Positions 49,105-57,958 of a stretch of 64,000 nucleotides of DNA are shown one piece after another. Source of the DNA: an uncultured Candidatus Melainabacteria bacterium. Its GTDB lineage: Bacteria; Cyanobacteriota; Vampirovibrionia; Gastranaerophilales; Gastranaerophilaceae. The position numbers and the translations under genes are program-made. The DNA lies in contig CAKUZW010000002.1 of assembly GCA_934718135.1 (NCBI GenBank), positions 372,001 to 436,000 of the forward strand, written 5' to 3'. Within the stretch, counting starts at the first letter, position 1. Each line of letters opens with the position of its first letter. The notes beneath the pieces were generated by a model. It worked only from the letters and a program-made list of their open reading frames with translations, did not search any database and had not been told where the DNA came from.

Positions 49105-49683
49105 TTAGACTAAAAGAAACTTTTTTAGAAAACTTATAAAAGAAAGGAGTATAATATGTATTGAACTAGGGCTGTTATTTGTATTGGTAATTGTTTTAAT
49201 ATTATCCACAATCCCCGCGGAAGCAGTTTGAGGGTCCCCCATATATCTTGAAATAATTATTCCAGAAGAATTTTCGTCAAAAAATTGTGGATGCATGTGA
49301 ATTAATCTATGAAACAAATCGAATTTTACGTCATTAGTTATATGAGAACTTGTCCAAGCTGAAAGATAGTCATTTAAATACCTTAACACACCTTGAAAAC
49401 CCGCAAATAAAATAACACCAATTGGCAAAATAAATGACATTTGTAAGCTTGAAATCGTAAAATTAATTCCATGCCAGTCAACTGCAAAGACTTTTCCACC
49501 AATAACGTAATCCATATAAGGTTTTAGAGCAAAAGCAGTAACGCCATCTAGTAAACCTAAAGGAATTGCTACTAAAAACCCTAATAATATTCTAAACCAG
49601 TATGGTTTTATATACGGCCATATTCTTGATAATAACCAGCCGTATTTAAACGAGTTTTTTGCAGTTGTCATTTCTAGTTTCAT
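49105..49683 (-). pseudogene. ABC exporter (MsbA-like), N-terminal fragment
   Basis: About 190 residues matching only the start of an MsbA/lipid-exporter half-transporter: SRIWPYIKPYWFRILLGFLVAIP (TM1), PIGVILFAGFQGVLRYLNDYLSAW and the coupling region FFDENSSGIIISRYMGDPQTASAGIVDNI. After that the sequence departs from the family, and about 400 residues, including the ATPase, are missing. AAAGGA precedes the chosen ATG. It is the last gene of the glycan operon, so the full gene was probably its exporter or flippase before a rearrangement removed the 3' part. Confidence 0.75.
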
Positions 49684-49700
49684 TTTATTTATTCCTTTAT

Positions 49701-50741
49701 TTATGTCCATTCACTAATTGATTTTTTAGAAATTCCATAAGGATGTCCTGTGCGTTTTGTTACATCACAATATTTACAAAACATAGGTCTTGTTGCTAAA
49801 AATTTCGCAATTTCTTCAAATGATTTTGCTTTGTAAATATCAATGTAATCTTTTTCAGATATAGTCAAATTCTGATTAAAATATTTATTAAAATGTTCTG
49901 AATATGGAATTATTGGACATGTGTATAATTTACCATCTCTCAAAGCAATACATCTGTTAAAATGATAGCATTGAATAAAGTCATTTTTATTGACACTACC
50001 ATCCAACTTAAATGGGTGATGAACAGATACTTTTTCTTTCATGTCTGTTCCAAACATAAAAAAACGCTCATAAGCTATTTTTAACTCATTTGCTTTTTTA
50101 TCAATTGCTTCATAGTCTATATTTATTGGATATGTGGTTATTAAAAGTTTGATATTATATTTTTTTAATGCCTGCCAAACCTCATCATTATTTTTTAACA
50201 AAATACCGTTTGTAACCATATCAATAACAGTATTAGGGAAATATTTTCTGGATATTTCAAAAAACTTGGAAACTTCATTGTGTAACAATGGCTCTCCTCC
50301 AATTAATGATAAACCTCCTAAAGTTCCGTTAGTTAATTTTGCTAGTCTAGAAATATCATTCTCAAAAACTTTTATATCTAAGAATCTCTTTTCTGCAATT
50401 GGAGAAAAATGGTCACAAAACTTGCAATTCAAATTACAATGATCTACAAGATTTACTTCAATTCGCATATCATCAGCCTTATGCGGAATTAATTTTGGAA
50501 TTTGCTCATATAAATCATTTGTAATAATATAATCTTGAAAATTTTTATCCAAACTTTTAAAAATATTCAAACAATTGCAATATTTTTGTTTATCATTTTC
50601 TAGTTGCAATTTTTCTTGTTCTAATTTCTGAACGTATTGTTTACCTATTGTTTTTATTTTAAAACCTAATATTGAAATTGTTTTATATTTTATATTGGGA
50701 TTTTCAGTAATAGAAAACAATATTTGTGTAAGTTTTTTCAT
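49701..50741 (-). CDS. Radical SAM protein in surface-glycan operon
   Basis: 346 residues. The 4Fe-4S cluster motif CNLNCKFC (HCNLNCKFCDHFSP) is near residue 107, followed by SLIGGEPLLHNEV and VIDMVTNGIL, all standard for radical SAM. A later Cys set (CIALRDGKLYTCPIIP and MFCKYCDVTKRTG) suggests a SPASM-like auxiliary cluster. The N-terminal ~75 residues include ISILGFKIKTIG, a short motif common at the start of glycan-locus proteins, and a coiled coil. It may modify a sugar or lipid intermediate; substrate unknown. Confidence 0.82.
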   Translation of the reverse strand: MKKLTQILFSITENPNIKYKTISILGFKIKTIGKQYVQKLEQEKLQLENDKQKYCNCLNIFKSLDKNFQDYIITNDLYEQIPKLIPHKADDMRIEVNLVDHCNLNCKFCDHFSPIAEKRFLDIKVFENDISRLAKLTNGTLGGLSLIGGEPLLHNEVSKFFEISRKYFPNTVIDMVTNGILLKNNDEVWQALKKYNIKLLITTYPINIDYEAIDKKANELKIAYERFFMFGTDMKEKVSVHHPFKLDGSVNKNDFIQCYHFNRCIALRDGKLYTCPIIPYSEHFNKYFNQNLTISEKDYIDIYKAKSFEEIAKFLATRPMFCKYCDVTKRTGHPYGISKKSISEWT

Positions 50742-50751
50742 TTTTCTCCTC

Positions 50752-51837
50752 TTATTTGCTACTTTTTAAGTTTTGAATAATATTATTAATTATTTCTACA
50801 TCATTATTAGAATATATATACTCTTTAGCAGTTGCATCCCCAAACATTTTCAAACTCGTAATTCTATACATATTTTCATCAAAAGATTTTTCTTTTTCGT
50901 CTAAAAATGATCGTTTAAATTCCAACAATTGCACAAATTTTGATATTGTATTGAAAAACATTGATTGGGGGTAAATTGCAAAAAGGTTTTTTATCTGCAT
51001 TATTCCTAGGATATCATTGTAACCCGCTCTTAAGCCAATGACGCCCTTACAAATTTCACTTAAATATAAAGTTTCTATCATTGGTAAAAATATTGTTTTA
51101 TAATTTTTTATTTTTTTTGAAGAATTAAAAATTATATCATATCCCTCTTTCTCTAATTGATTTGCTAAATTTATCCAAAAATCCATAGAAATGTTTTTTG
51201 ATTTAAAAGAATTAGCTTGTGGTGCTAATATAATTGTATGTTCAGGTTTAATATGTTTTTTTTGAATATAATGTTGAACAGATACTTTTACTTCTTCAGA
51301 AAAGGTTGGTCTTTCTATGCTAGCCCCATCACTTAAACCAAGCATATTGGAATATAGTTCTAAGAAATTTTTGGATTTGTAGTTTGGAGCTTCTACAAAA
51401 AGCCAATGGTTTACCTCATAATAAAAACCTTTTTTAATCTTTGTATGAGGATGTGTATTTATATATCCCAAATTTTTTTTATTTTGTATTATTACTTTAT
51501 CTATTGATTTGAAAGATTTTGCTACTTTTGCTCTATTTTTATCTGAAACTAGTACGAGTACCTTACCTCCATTTTTATATTTAAAACTTTTAATTAAAGA
51601 ACAGGCAATAGCTAAATCCCCCCATGGAGAAAATAATGGGAATATCCAATAATCAGAATATTTTTTCTCTAAGTTTATAACTGCCATTCTTTCACAGTAT
51701 TCACTCAAATATTTTCGATTTAGGCGCCTTTGTTTTTTATCAAAAGTAATAACGTTTGATATTTTTATAATAAATTTTTTCATTAATGGAATTTTTAAAA
51801 TATAAAAAAGAAAAATCTTGTATATTTTATTTATCAT
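50752..51837 (-). CDS. GT9-like (heptosyltransferase-fold) glycosyltransferase
   Basis: 361 residues of GT-B type: an N-terminal half with WIFPLFSPWGDLAIACSLIKSF and a C-terminal half with TIILAPQANSFKSKNISMDFWINLANQLEKEGYDIIF, then LSEICKGVIGLRAGYNDILG. That resembles the ADP-heptose-binding half of GT9 enzymes (the PG..w..K.wp...a.L.. pattern). It is distantly related to the protein encoded at 56741 at the other end of the operon. Probably adds a sugar to a surface polymer. GGAGG precedes the ATG. Confidence 0.65.
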   Translation of the reverse strand: MINKIYKIFLFYILKIPLMKKFIIKISNVITFDKKQRRLNRKYLSEYCERMAVINLEKKYSDYWIFPLFSPWGDLAIACSLIKSFKYKNGGKVLVLVSDKNRAKVAKSFKSIDKVIIQNKKNLGYINTHPHTKIKKGFYYEVNHWLFVEAPNYKSKNFLELYSNMLGLSDGASIERPTFSEEVKVSVQHYIQKKHIKPEHTIILAPQANSFKSKNISMDFWINLANQLEKEGYDIIFNSSKKIKNYKTIFLPMIETLYLSEICKGVIGLRAGYNDILGIMQIKNLFAIYPQSMFFNTISKFVQLLEFKRSFLDEKEKSFDENMYRITSLKMFGDATAKEYIYSNNDVEIINNIIQNLKSSK

Positions 51838-51897
51838 TGATAATCCTCCAGTATAAATTCGTAGATCTTAATTTCTATTCAAATAATTGGTTACATT

Positions 51898-52554
51898 TTA
51901 TAATTTATAAACATTATCATCTTCTGGCTTTTTAAAAAATAGCTTGTAAAAAACATAAGACAAAAATCCCAAAATCAATATAATAATTATTTTTCCTTGA
52001 ATTGCATGACTAAGAATAAATTTTAATATTGGTAATCCCTTTATATAATCCCAAAACAAATTATGAGTTAATAAAGTAATCCATACTAACAAAATAATGC
52101 AACTAGCAGCAAAATTTATCTTACTTATTGAGGGATGGAATTTCCCATCTTTTTTATATAGTAATGTTCCATATACTATCCCTGAAATTTCTGATTCTAA
52201 AAAATTAATATGATATTCCCAATTATTTTGCCAAAATTTTGAACTAATATTTGTTAAAACCCAAGCGAGAGAAAAAACACATCCTATTAAAATTACAAGA
52301 AACAGAACTAAATTATGATGAACAAAAAGATTTGAAGAATTTAACACGTGAAAATAAGCAATAAATATTGAAGTTATAAAAGCCCAATAATATGTAGCTC
52401 TTTGCCAATACCTTTTTATTTCAAAATCTCTTGTATTCCAAGCAATTTCAAGTGCCTTTGCAATTTTTTGGTAATACAATGTTTGAAACACTCCATTTTT
52501 TAGTAATGCTTCAAAATTCAAATTGGTTTCTTTCTTGTATTCGTCTTTATCCAT
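51898..52554 (-). CDS. Four-helix membrane protein of glycan operon
   Basis: 218 residues. A soluble N-terminus is followed by two helices (WAFITSIFIAYFHV, LVLFLVILIGCVFSLAWVL), a loop with the striking KFWQNNWEYHINFLESEISG, and two more helices. The W-Q-x-N-W-E-x-H motif recurs in a conserved family of bacterial membrane proteins of unknown role. The start codon shares a base with the stop of the previous gene (TAATG), so the two are coupled and may act together. Confidence 0.6.
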   Translation of the reverse strand: MDKDEYKKETNLNFEALLKNGVFQTLYYQKIAKALEIAWNTRDFEIKRYWQRATYYWAFITSIFIAYFHVLNSSNLFVHHNLVLFLVILIGCVFSLAWVLTNISSKFWQNNWEYHINFLESEISGIVYGTLLYKKDGKFHPSISKINFAASCIILLVWITLLTHNLFWDYIKGLPILKFILSHAIQGKIIIILILGFLSYVFYKLFFKKPEDDNVYKL

Positions 52555-53258
52555 TAATCTATCCCCATAATTTGCTTCATGTATGAATTTTTAGTTATTG
52601 GTATATTTTGGTTAACTTCATTAAAAAAATCTGAGTAAAAAATATTTACCTCATCACAGATATTTCTTACTTGTAAATGAAAATTATCTATACAATTAAG
52701 TTGTTGCGAATTATCATTTAAATTTAATATTAAATCTACATCCCGATCCATTTTTGTTATATTGCCTACCATAAGTAAAAAGAAATCTTTTAATACTTCA
52801 TCACAACAAAATTCTTCAAAATATGATGCATGTATATGCTGAAGTGTTTGAAAATCCTTATTACATAGTTGAACTAAATTAAAATTAACATACTCTTTAT
52901 TCATTGCCGAATTATCTAATTTATCGGTTATTTCTTTGATATATTCAGGGGTATAATATCCTACATTTGTAGCTAATTTTATTTCAATGTTATAAGACTT
53001 GCATAAGGTAGAAAAAATAGATGTAAAGATTTCAATTAAATCTCTATATCTTATAACTTTATTAGTTTCCCAATGTTTAAAATTTAAATAAAAAGGCAAA
53101 TCGTAAATAAGTAATGCTAAAATTATTGAAAAGATTATTTCTTTACTAAAAAAAACAACTCCTAAAGCATATCTTAAAAATAACAATGCTACTAAAATCC
53201 AAAGATATTTTTTATATGCATATTTTTTAAAATATTCAAAGAAAATTTTTATATCCAT
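52554..53258 (-). CDS. Two-helix membrane protein of glycan operon
   Basis: 234 residues. Two adjacent hydrophobic helices near the N-terminus (LWILVALLFLRYALGVVFF, IIFSIILALLIYDLPFYL) precede a ~170-residue soluble, helical, acidic domain. No recognised motif. Coupled to the next gene by a TAATG junction and 9 bp after the epimerase. The pair could form one membrane complex. Function unknown. Confidence 0.6.
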   Translation of the reverse strand: MDIKIFFEYFKKYAYKKYLWILVALLFLRYALGVVFFSKEIIFSIILALLIYDLPFYLNFKHWETNKVIRYRDLIEIFTSIFSTLCKSYNIEIKLATNVGYYTPEYIKEITDKLDNSAMNKEYVNFNLVQLCNKDFQTLQHIHASYFEEFCCDEVLKDFFLLMVGNITKMDRDVDLILNLNDNSQQLNCIDNFHLQVRNICDEVNIFYSDFFNEVNQNIPITKNSYMKQIMGID

Positions 53259-53267
53259 CGTTCTCCT

Positions 53268-53939
53268 TTAATGTTTTACATTTAACAAACTATTATTTTT
53301 TATATTTGCCAGATTTAACTTATAATTATAATCATTTTTAAACAGTGTAGCAGTGCCGAGTACAAATCCTTTTACCCCTCGGCATTCCCATTGATTTATT
53401 CTATCGATTGTTACAGCACCGTCCATGTAGATTTCAAAATCGTGAACTCTTTTTAATTCTAATAATCGTTCGATTTTTTTATCTACATAAGATTGGTATT
53501 TTCGCCCTGCATGTCCCGGATTTACACCTAATACAAGAACCCTATCTACTGTATTCAGCAATTCTTCTATTGTCGAAATCGCTGTCCCTGGATTAATTGC
53601 AACACCCGCAATTGCTCCATGTTGATGTATTTTTTCAATAGTTGTTGCAGGATCAGGATCAACTTCAGGATGAATATAGATAATATCAATTCCCAAATTG
53701 AACAAAATATCTAAATAGTTGTATGGTTTTCTTACCATCAAATGTGCCTCGACCTGTTTAGTTGTATTGTTTTTTATAAAAGCCATGTCTTGATAACCCA
53801 TTCCAAAATTATCAACAAAACTTCCATCCATTATATCTATGTGAAAAATATCAATTCCTGCATCTTCAAGATTTTTCACCTCATCTCTCAAGCAGGCATA
53901 ATTTGCACACATCATTGAAGCTGATAATTCTATGCTCAA
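53268..53939 (-). CDS. Ribulose-phosphate 3-epimerase family protein (AlsE-like)
   Basis: A 223-residue TIM barrel. LSASMMCANYACLRDEVKNLEDAGIDIFHIDIMDGSFVDN contains the metal-binding His-x-Asp, EAHLMV the second His, GVNPGHAGRKYQ the phosphate loop and YMDGAVT the catalytic Asp. The start is TTG with GGGGG upstream. Location among glycan genes and some divergence from Rpe suggest a sugar-phosphate epimerase for an activated sugar, such as allulose-6-phosphate 3-epimerase, rather than the pentose-phosphate enzyme. Exact substrate unproven. Confidence 0.8.
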   Translation of the reverse strand: MSIELSASMMCANYACLRDEVKNLEDAGIDIFHIDIMDGSFVDNFGMGYQDMAFIKNNTTKQVEAHLMVRKPYNYLDILFNLGIDIIYIHPEVDPDPATTIEKIHQHGAIAGVAINPGTAISTIEELLNTVDRVLVLGVNPGHAGRKYQSYVDKKIERLLELKRVHDFEIYMDGAVTIDRINQWECRGVKGFVLGTATLFKNDYNYKLNLANIKNNSLLNVKH

Positions 53940-53951
53940 CTCACTACCCCC

Positions 53952-54839
53952 TTACACCAACGGTCTTGCGACAATAAAGTCAGATTCGTTTAACTTCACA
54001 GTTTCATTCGGTTCTAAAACAATTGTTGTTCCTTTTTGAACAACAAAACCTTCTACTTCAGATTTGCCACTCAAAACAGTTAAACATTCGATTGTATTTG
54101 ATTTATTTGTATATTCTTTTTTGTGAGTGAAAAGATTTGTTGCATATAATCTTTCAACCTTTTCTCTATCATATTTTTTTGAAACAGATTTTTTATCTAC
54201 ATGAATTGATTTTAAAGCTGCTTCTGTTTGAAGAGGGCGTTTTTTACCGTCTTTGTCAATTCTATCAAAATCATAAACTCTATAAGTTGCATTACAATTT
54301 TCTTCAATCTCATAAACAAGGCTTCCGGCTGCCATTGCGTGCATTGTACCAGCTTCTATATAAACATAACTTCCTACTTCAACATTCAAATAGTCAATAA
54401 TGTCATCATATTTGCCTTGTGCAACTTTTTCTCGCAATTCTTGAGAACTTTTAGCTTTGCAACCATCATATATTCTTCCACTTTTTGGAACTTCTAAAAA
54501 ATACCAAGATTCATTTTTCCCAAAATCAGCATTTTCAAGTTCTTTGGCAACTTCATCATCAGGGTGTACTTGCAAACTCAAATCATCTGTAGCATCAACC
54601 AAAGCCAACAAAAATGGTAATTCTTTATATTTTGCTAATCCAAATTTTGCCTTGTTATCGTCAAAATATTTTCTGAACAGTTGCCCTTTATATTCGCCAT
54701 TCAAAATTTCACTTTCCAGTTCCCCATTTGAAATAAGTGAATATAAATGCCCAATTTTTTTGTTATTCGTATTTGAATATGGAGTTAATCTATCTCCCCC
54801 CCAAATTGTTTCATGAACCATTGTTTTAATAATTAACAT
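53952..54839 (-). CDS. manA: Class I mannose-6-phosphate isomerase
   Basis: A 295-residue short-type phosphomannose isomerase. Zinc ligands are in SLQVHPDDE (Gln, His) and EIEENCNATYRVYDF, with WGGDRL at the start, KNESWYFLEV and the AGTMHA turn. It interconverts fructose 6-phosphate and mannose 6-phosphate, supplying mannose-type precursors. In this operon it lies between an epimerase and a HAD phosphatase, consistent with making a dedicated sugar phosphate. AAGGAG precedes the ATG. Confidence 0.88.
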   Translation of the reverse strand: MLIIKTMVHETIWGGDRLTPYSNTNNKKIGHLYSLISNGELESEILNGEYKGQLFRKYFDDNKAKFGLAKYKELPFLLALVDATDDLSLQVHPDDEVAKELENADFGKNESWYFLEVPKSGRIYDGCKAKSSQELREKVAQGKYDDIIDYLNVEVGSYVYIEAGTMHAMAAGSLVYEIEENCNATYRVYDFDRIDKDGKKRPLQTEAALKSIHVDKKSVSKKYDREKVERLYATNLFTHKKEYTNKSNTIECLTVLSGKSEVEGFVVQKGTTIVLEPNETVKLNESDFIVARPLV

Positions 54840-54848
54840 TATTGCTCC

Positions 54849-55235
54849 TTATAAGTTTTCATCCACAACTACATTTAAATTTTCTAACCCTTGATTTCTA
54901 GTCGGAGTTATTGCATAAGCACATCTTAAACCTGACGGTTTGTCATCATTTATCAAAATCCTTTCACCCATTGGCATTTCAAAAAGAATTTCATTAAATC
55001 TAATCCCGTTGTCATTTAAGAATTTAACCGTTTTTTCTTTAGCCTCTTTTTCTCTTGCTGTCATAATCAAAACAAAATCATCTTTAGGAATAGATTGTAA
55101 AAACTCCTTTGCCCCAGGTAAAAACTTGTCATCACCAGTCTTGTAGCCGTTGTGTTCAACAAGTGTACCGTCAAAATCCAAAATCCAACTATGTCCAAGT
55201 GGAGATATTCTCAATTGTTGTTTTTCTTTAAGCAT
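54849..55235 (-). CDS. HAD-superfamily phosphatase of glycan operon
   Basis: 128 residues from the ATG with AGAGG 6 nt upstream (a GTG two codons earlier is possible). Motif I WILDFDGTLVE, motif II LIMTAREKEA and motif III/IV ILINDDKPSG make a small capless HAD phosphatase. Such enzymes in capsule loci remove a phosphate from a sugar intermediate before nucleotidyl transfer. It lies directly between manA and the nucleotidyltransferase-kinase gene. Confidence 0.78.
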   Translation of the reverse strand: MLKEKQQLRISPLGHSWILDFDGTLVEHNGYKTGDDKFLPGAKEFLQSIPKDDFVLIMTAREKEAKEKTVKFLNDNGIRFNEILFEMPMGERILINDDKPSGLRCAYAITPTRNQGLENLNVVVDENL

Positions 55236-55244
55236 AAGCACCTC

Positions 55245-56744
55245 TTAAATAAAATCACTTATCAAATACATACCGTTATAAAATGCCAAGCACATTGAGT
55301 CATAATCTTCCCAACAGTGGCTTGCTAGAGAAAGCCAAATAATTGCGTGTATAAATTGAATATCTCTAACTTTACAATTTTTCATATTTGACAAAACTTT
55401 TTCAGTTAAATATTCCCAGCCATTTGATTTGATTTCAAATAGAACATCGTGGTCTGAAATCTTTAATCTAAAGTCTTTAACGTTAAATCTGTCGAAATTT
55501 CCACACATTGAGTAATATAATTTTGCCCAATCGTAACGAATATCGCCTAAAACAACTTGCTTGCCAAAATATCCTCTTGCATCAATAAAATAAATATTAT
55601 TATTTTTATCAACCATAGTATTAGTCAAAGTACAATCACCATGGATTGGACAAAATACTGTATCAAGCAATTTTTCTTCAACAGCATCTTTAAATTGTTT
55701 TTGGAACACAATCGGATTTTTACAAGTTTTTCCATTAATTGTAATATATTCTCTATCAGCAAAAGGAATTGCAGATTTAATACTATTCAATCTATCAATT
55801 GTTTTGGTATAATATTCTTTTATTAAATCTTCTTTATCTGCGGGTTTGGTTTCAAACTCGTGCATTTTATTTACAGAATTTATCAAATTATCAGTAATTT
55901 TAGCTTTTTGTTCATCAGTTAAATTTGCCTGAAAAATATTTGTGCCATCAATCTTTTCCATTGTAAGAGGGTCATAAGAATAGATTTTCGGAATTGATGT
56001 AAATCCGTATTCCTCCATCTTTTTATACCAAACAACCTCTCTATCAATCAGTTTTTTGCCTTCTTCTGTCAAACCAGTTTTTATAACCTTGTCATCAGTA
56101 AATTCCATTTTGTTATAAGGGCGACAACGATTTTGAGTATCCTTTAGGTTATCAATCGCTTTCAAAGTCCCAACTTCCGGACAAGCGGGCATTTTCATCT
56201 CTTTTAAAGGAATTTCACTTTCTTTAAGCCAAGTTGTAAAAGAACCCGATAATGGAATATCTTTGAATGCTGATTTATTTTCAAAGATAAAACAACCTGC
56301 TACACCAAATTTGTCCGATGCAACTTTATCCAATTTCCCATCAATAAAGCTCCAAGAACAAGTTTGACCCTCTAAAATTCCAACATAATTACCAGTTGGT
56401 AATTCTTCAGGCTTAAATTCTTCTGATAAAATCAAATCAGACCAAATTAACATAAACTTTTCACTGTCAGGAATATATTCAAGTGCTTGTTTTATTCCGC
56501 AAATATTGCCGGTTCCAGTTGCTCGAACGATTTTATAGTTTACATCTTTTGCAAATGTTGCAAGATATTTTTCTAAAACATCATACTTATAATCACCAAT
56601 TACAACAAACTCTGCATCTTTATACTTATTAAAAAGATGAAATATCATCGGTCTGTTATGTACAGGTACCAAACATTTTGGTCTATTGTAAGTTAAGTGT
56701 TCTAATCTTGTTCCTTTACCACCAGCTTGGATTATAATTTTCAC
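55245..56744 (-). CDS. Fused sugar-nucleotidyltransferase and APH/choline-kinase-like kinase
   Basis: 499 residues from a GTG with AAGGAG 8 nt upstream. It overlaps the previous stop by 4 bp (GTGA). Residues 1-~215 are a nucleotidyltransferase: IIIQAGGKGTRLEHLTYNRPK, then FMLIWSDLIL. Residues ~230-499 are a protein-kinase-like phosphotransferase with the catalytic loop CPIHGDCTLTNTMVD and DFG-like FIDARG. The fusion would both phosphorylate a substrate and activate it as NDP- or CDP-derivative, as for choline or phosphorylated sugars. Which substrate is used cannot be read from sequence. Confidence 0.78.
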   Translation of the reverse strand: MKIIIQAGGKGTRLEHLTYNRPKCLVPVHNRPMIFHLFNKYKDAEFVVIGDYKYDVLEKYLATFAKDVNYKIVRATGTGNICGIKQALEYIPDSEKFMLIWSDLILSEEFKPEELPTGNYVGILEGQTCSWSFIDGKLDKVASDKFGVAGCFIFENKSAFKDIPLSGSFTTWLKESEIPLKEMKMPACPEVGTLKAIDNLKDTQNRCRPYNKMEFTDDKVIKTGLTEEGKKLIDREVVWYKKMEEYGFTSIPKIYSYDPLTMEKIDGTNIFQANLTDEQKAKITDNLINSVNKMHEFETKPADKEDLIKEYYTKTIDRLNSIKSAIPFADREYITINGKTCKNPIVFQKQFKDAVEEKLLDTVFCPIHGDCTLTNTMVDKNNNIYFIDARGYFGKQVVLGDIRYDWAKLYYSMCGNFDRFNVKDFRLKISDHDVLFEIKSNGWEYLTEKVLSNMKNCKVRDIQFIHAIIWLSLASHCWEDYDSMCLAFYNGMYLISDFI

Positions 56745-57958
56745 AATAAGCACTCCTTTTTATCCAGCATAATTTCTAATGCATCTATTACTTGTTTAAC
56801 TAACTCATCTTCGTTTTTATACAATTCCGCATTTATTTCACAAACTTTGTTCTTATCAACAAAAGGTATTTTTAACATAGAAAAACCTTCTATACCTTTG
56901 TCAACAGAAAAAGCATTTTTTGTTCTTTTTCTAAATTTTGTGTAAACAGATATATTAGGAATTCCCGTTGGTAGTAAAAATTCTGAAAAACCACTTCTTA
57001 AAGAAATAACAGCTTTTGCCTTTTGAGCTAAGAAAAATGCTTCTTCAAAACCAAGGTTATAATGTTTACACCCCTCAATATAATTTGTAGGCTTTGTAAT
57101 ATTTAAGTAAATATCAAAATTTTTATTTTTAAGTTCATTTGCAACTTTTTGCCAAAATGTTAGAGGTAAATCTTCACAAGTCATTGCCTCTGGGGCAAGA
57201 ATAACAAAATTGTTTATTTCTAATTTCATTTTATCAATAGCTTTGCTTAACACATTTTGTGAATCTATTGAATACGCCACCTCTGGCTTAGAAAAATCTT
57301 CTTCTGTAAGGTTTAAAGTCTTTAACATACTCGATAGATAATGCACACGACCAATTTCACTGTTTTTTATATCCTTTTCAACTTTTTCAAAATGATTTCC
57401 AGAGAAAAGAATAAAATACCTGTGCTTTGGCATATTCCAAACATCACTTTGTGTTTTTAGTCGTAGGTCATCAATAAAAACATACTTTGCTTCAGGATAG
57501 TACATTTTTAAAATATCAATGTGATATTTTTGAGTAGCCACAAATAAAGGATGTTGAGATTGATTCTTTTTTATAAATGATTTCGCAAGATATGCAAAAA
57601 ACAAATATACTTCTCCACTATTTGAATGTAAAATGTACACATCGTCATATTTTTCTTTTACTCTTTTTAAATTGTTTTTAAAAAATAATTTAGCTAGATG
57701 AGTTTGATTAATAAGTATTCCAAAAATGTAATAGCTACAAATATCCTTTTCTATTGTTCTTTTAGAAATAGGAAGTCCCATGATTTTATAGACTTTAAGA
57801 TCTTTAATTTTTGACTTTATCCTTTTGGTATATATAAAATTCCCTAAAAAATATTGAGTTCTTGCATCCTCAGTATCTTCTGTCTTATACAGTTCAATTC
57901 CAAGCAAAGAAACAATCCTAGTTGTATTATTAATTTTTTTGTTTGTAAAAATTTTCAA
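56741..57958 (-). CDS. GT9-like glycosyltransferase, first gene of glycan operon
   Basis: 405 residues. The N-terminal ~85 residues have short hydrophobic 'LLGIELYK' and 'IMGLPISKR' motifs like other glycan-locus proteins. The C-terminal half reads NFVILAPEAMTCEDLPLTFWQKVANELKNKNFDIYL then AKAVISLRSGFSEFLLPTGIPN, the GT-B acceptor/donor pattern shared with the protein at 50752. The start is TTG with GGGGAG 8 nt upstream. No upstream gene is close, so the operon promoter is probably in the next few hundred bases. Confidence 0.65.
   Translation of the reverse strand: MKIFTNKKINNTTRIVSLLGIELYKTEDTEDARTQYFLGNFIYTKRIKSKIKDLKVYKIMGLPISKRTIEKDICSYYIFGILINQTHLAKLFFKNNLKRVKEKYDDVYILHSNSGEVYLFFAYLAKSFIKKNQSQHPLFVATQKYHIDILKMYYPEAKYVFIDDLRLKTQSDVWNMPKHRYFILFSGNHFEKVEKDIKNSEIGRVHYLSSMLKTLNLTEEDFSKPEVAYSIDSQNVLSKAIDKMKLEINNFVILAPEAMTCEDLPLTFWQKVANELKNKNFDIYLNITKPTNYIEGCKHYNLGFEEAFFLAQKAKAVISLRSGFSEFLLPTGIPNISVYTKFRKRTKNAFSVDKGIEGFSMLKIPFVDKNKVCEINAELYKNEDELVKQVIDALEIMLDKKECLL

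Noticed and set aside
50752..57958. Possible complete LPS heptose pathway
   Set aside because: Only GT9-like folds are present; no gmhA, hldE or heptose-specific genes, so heptose transfer is not claimed.
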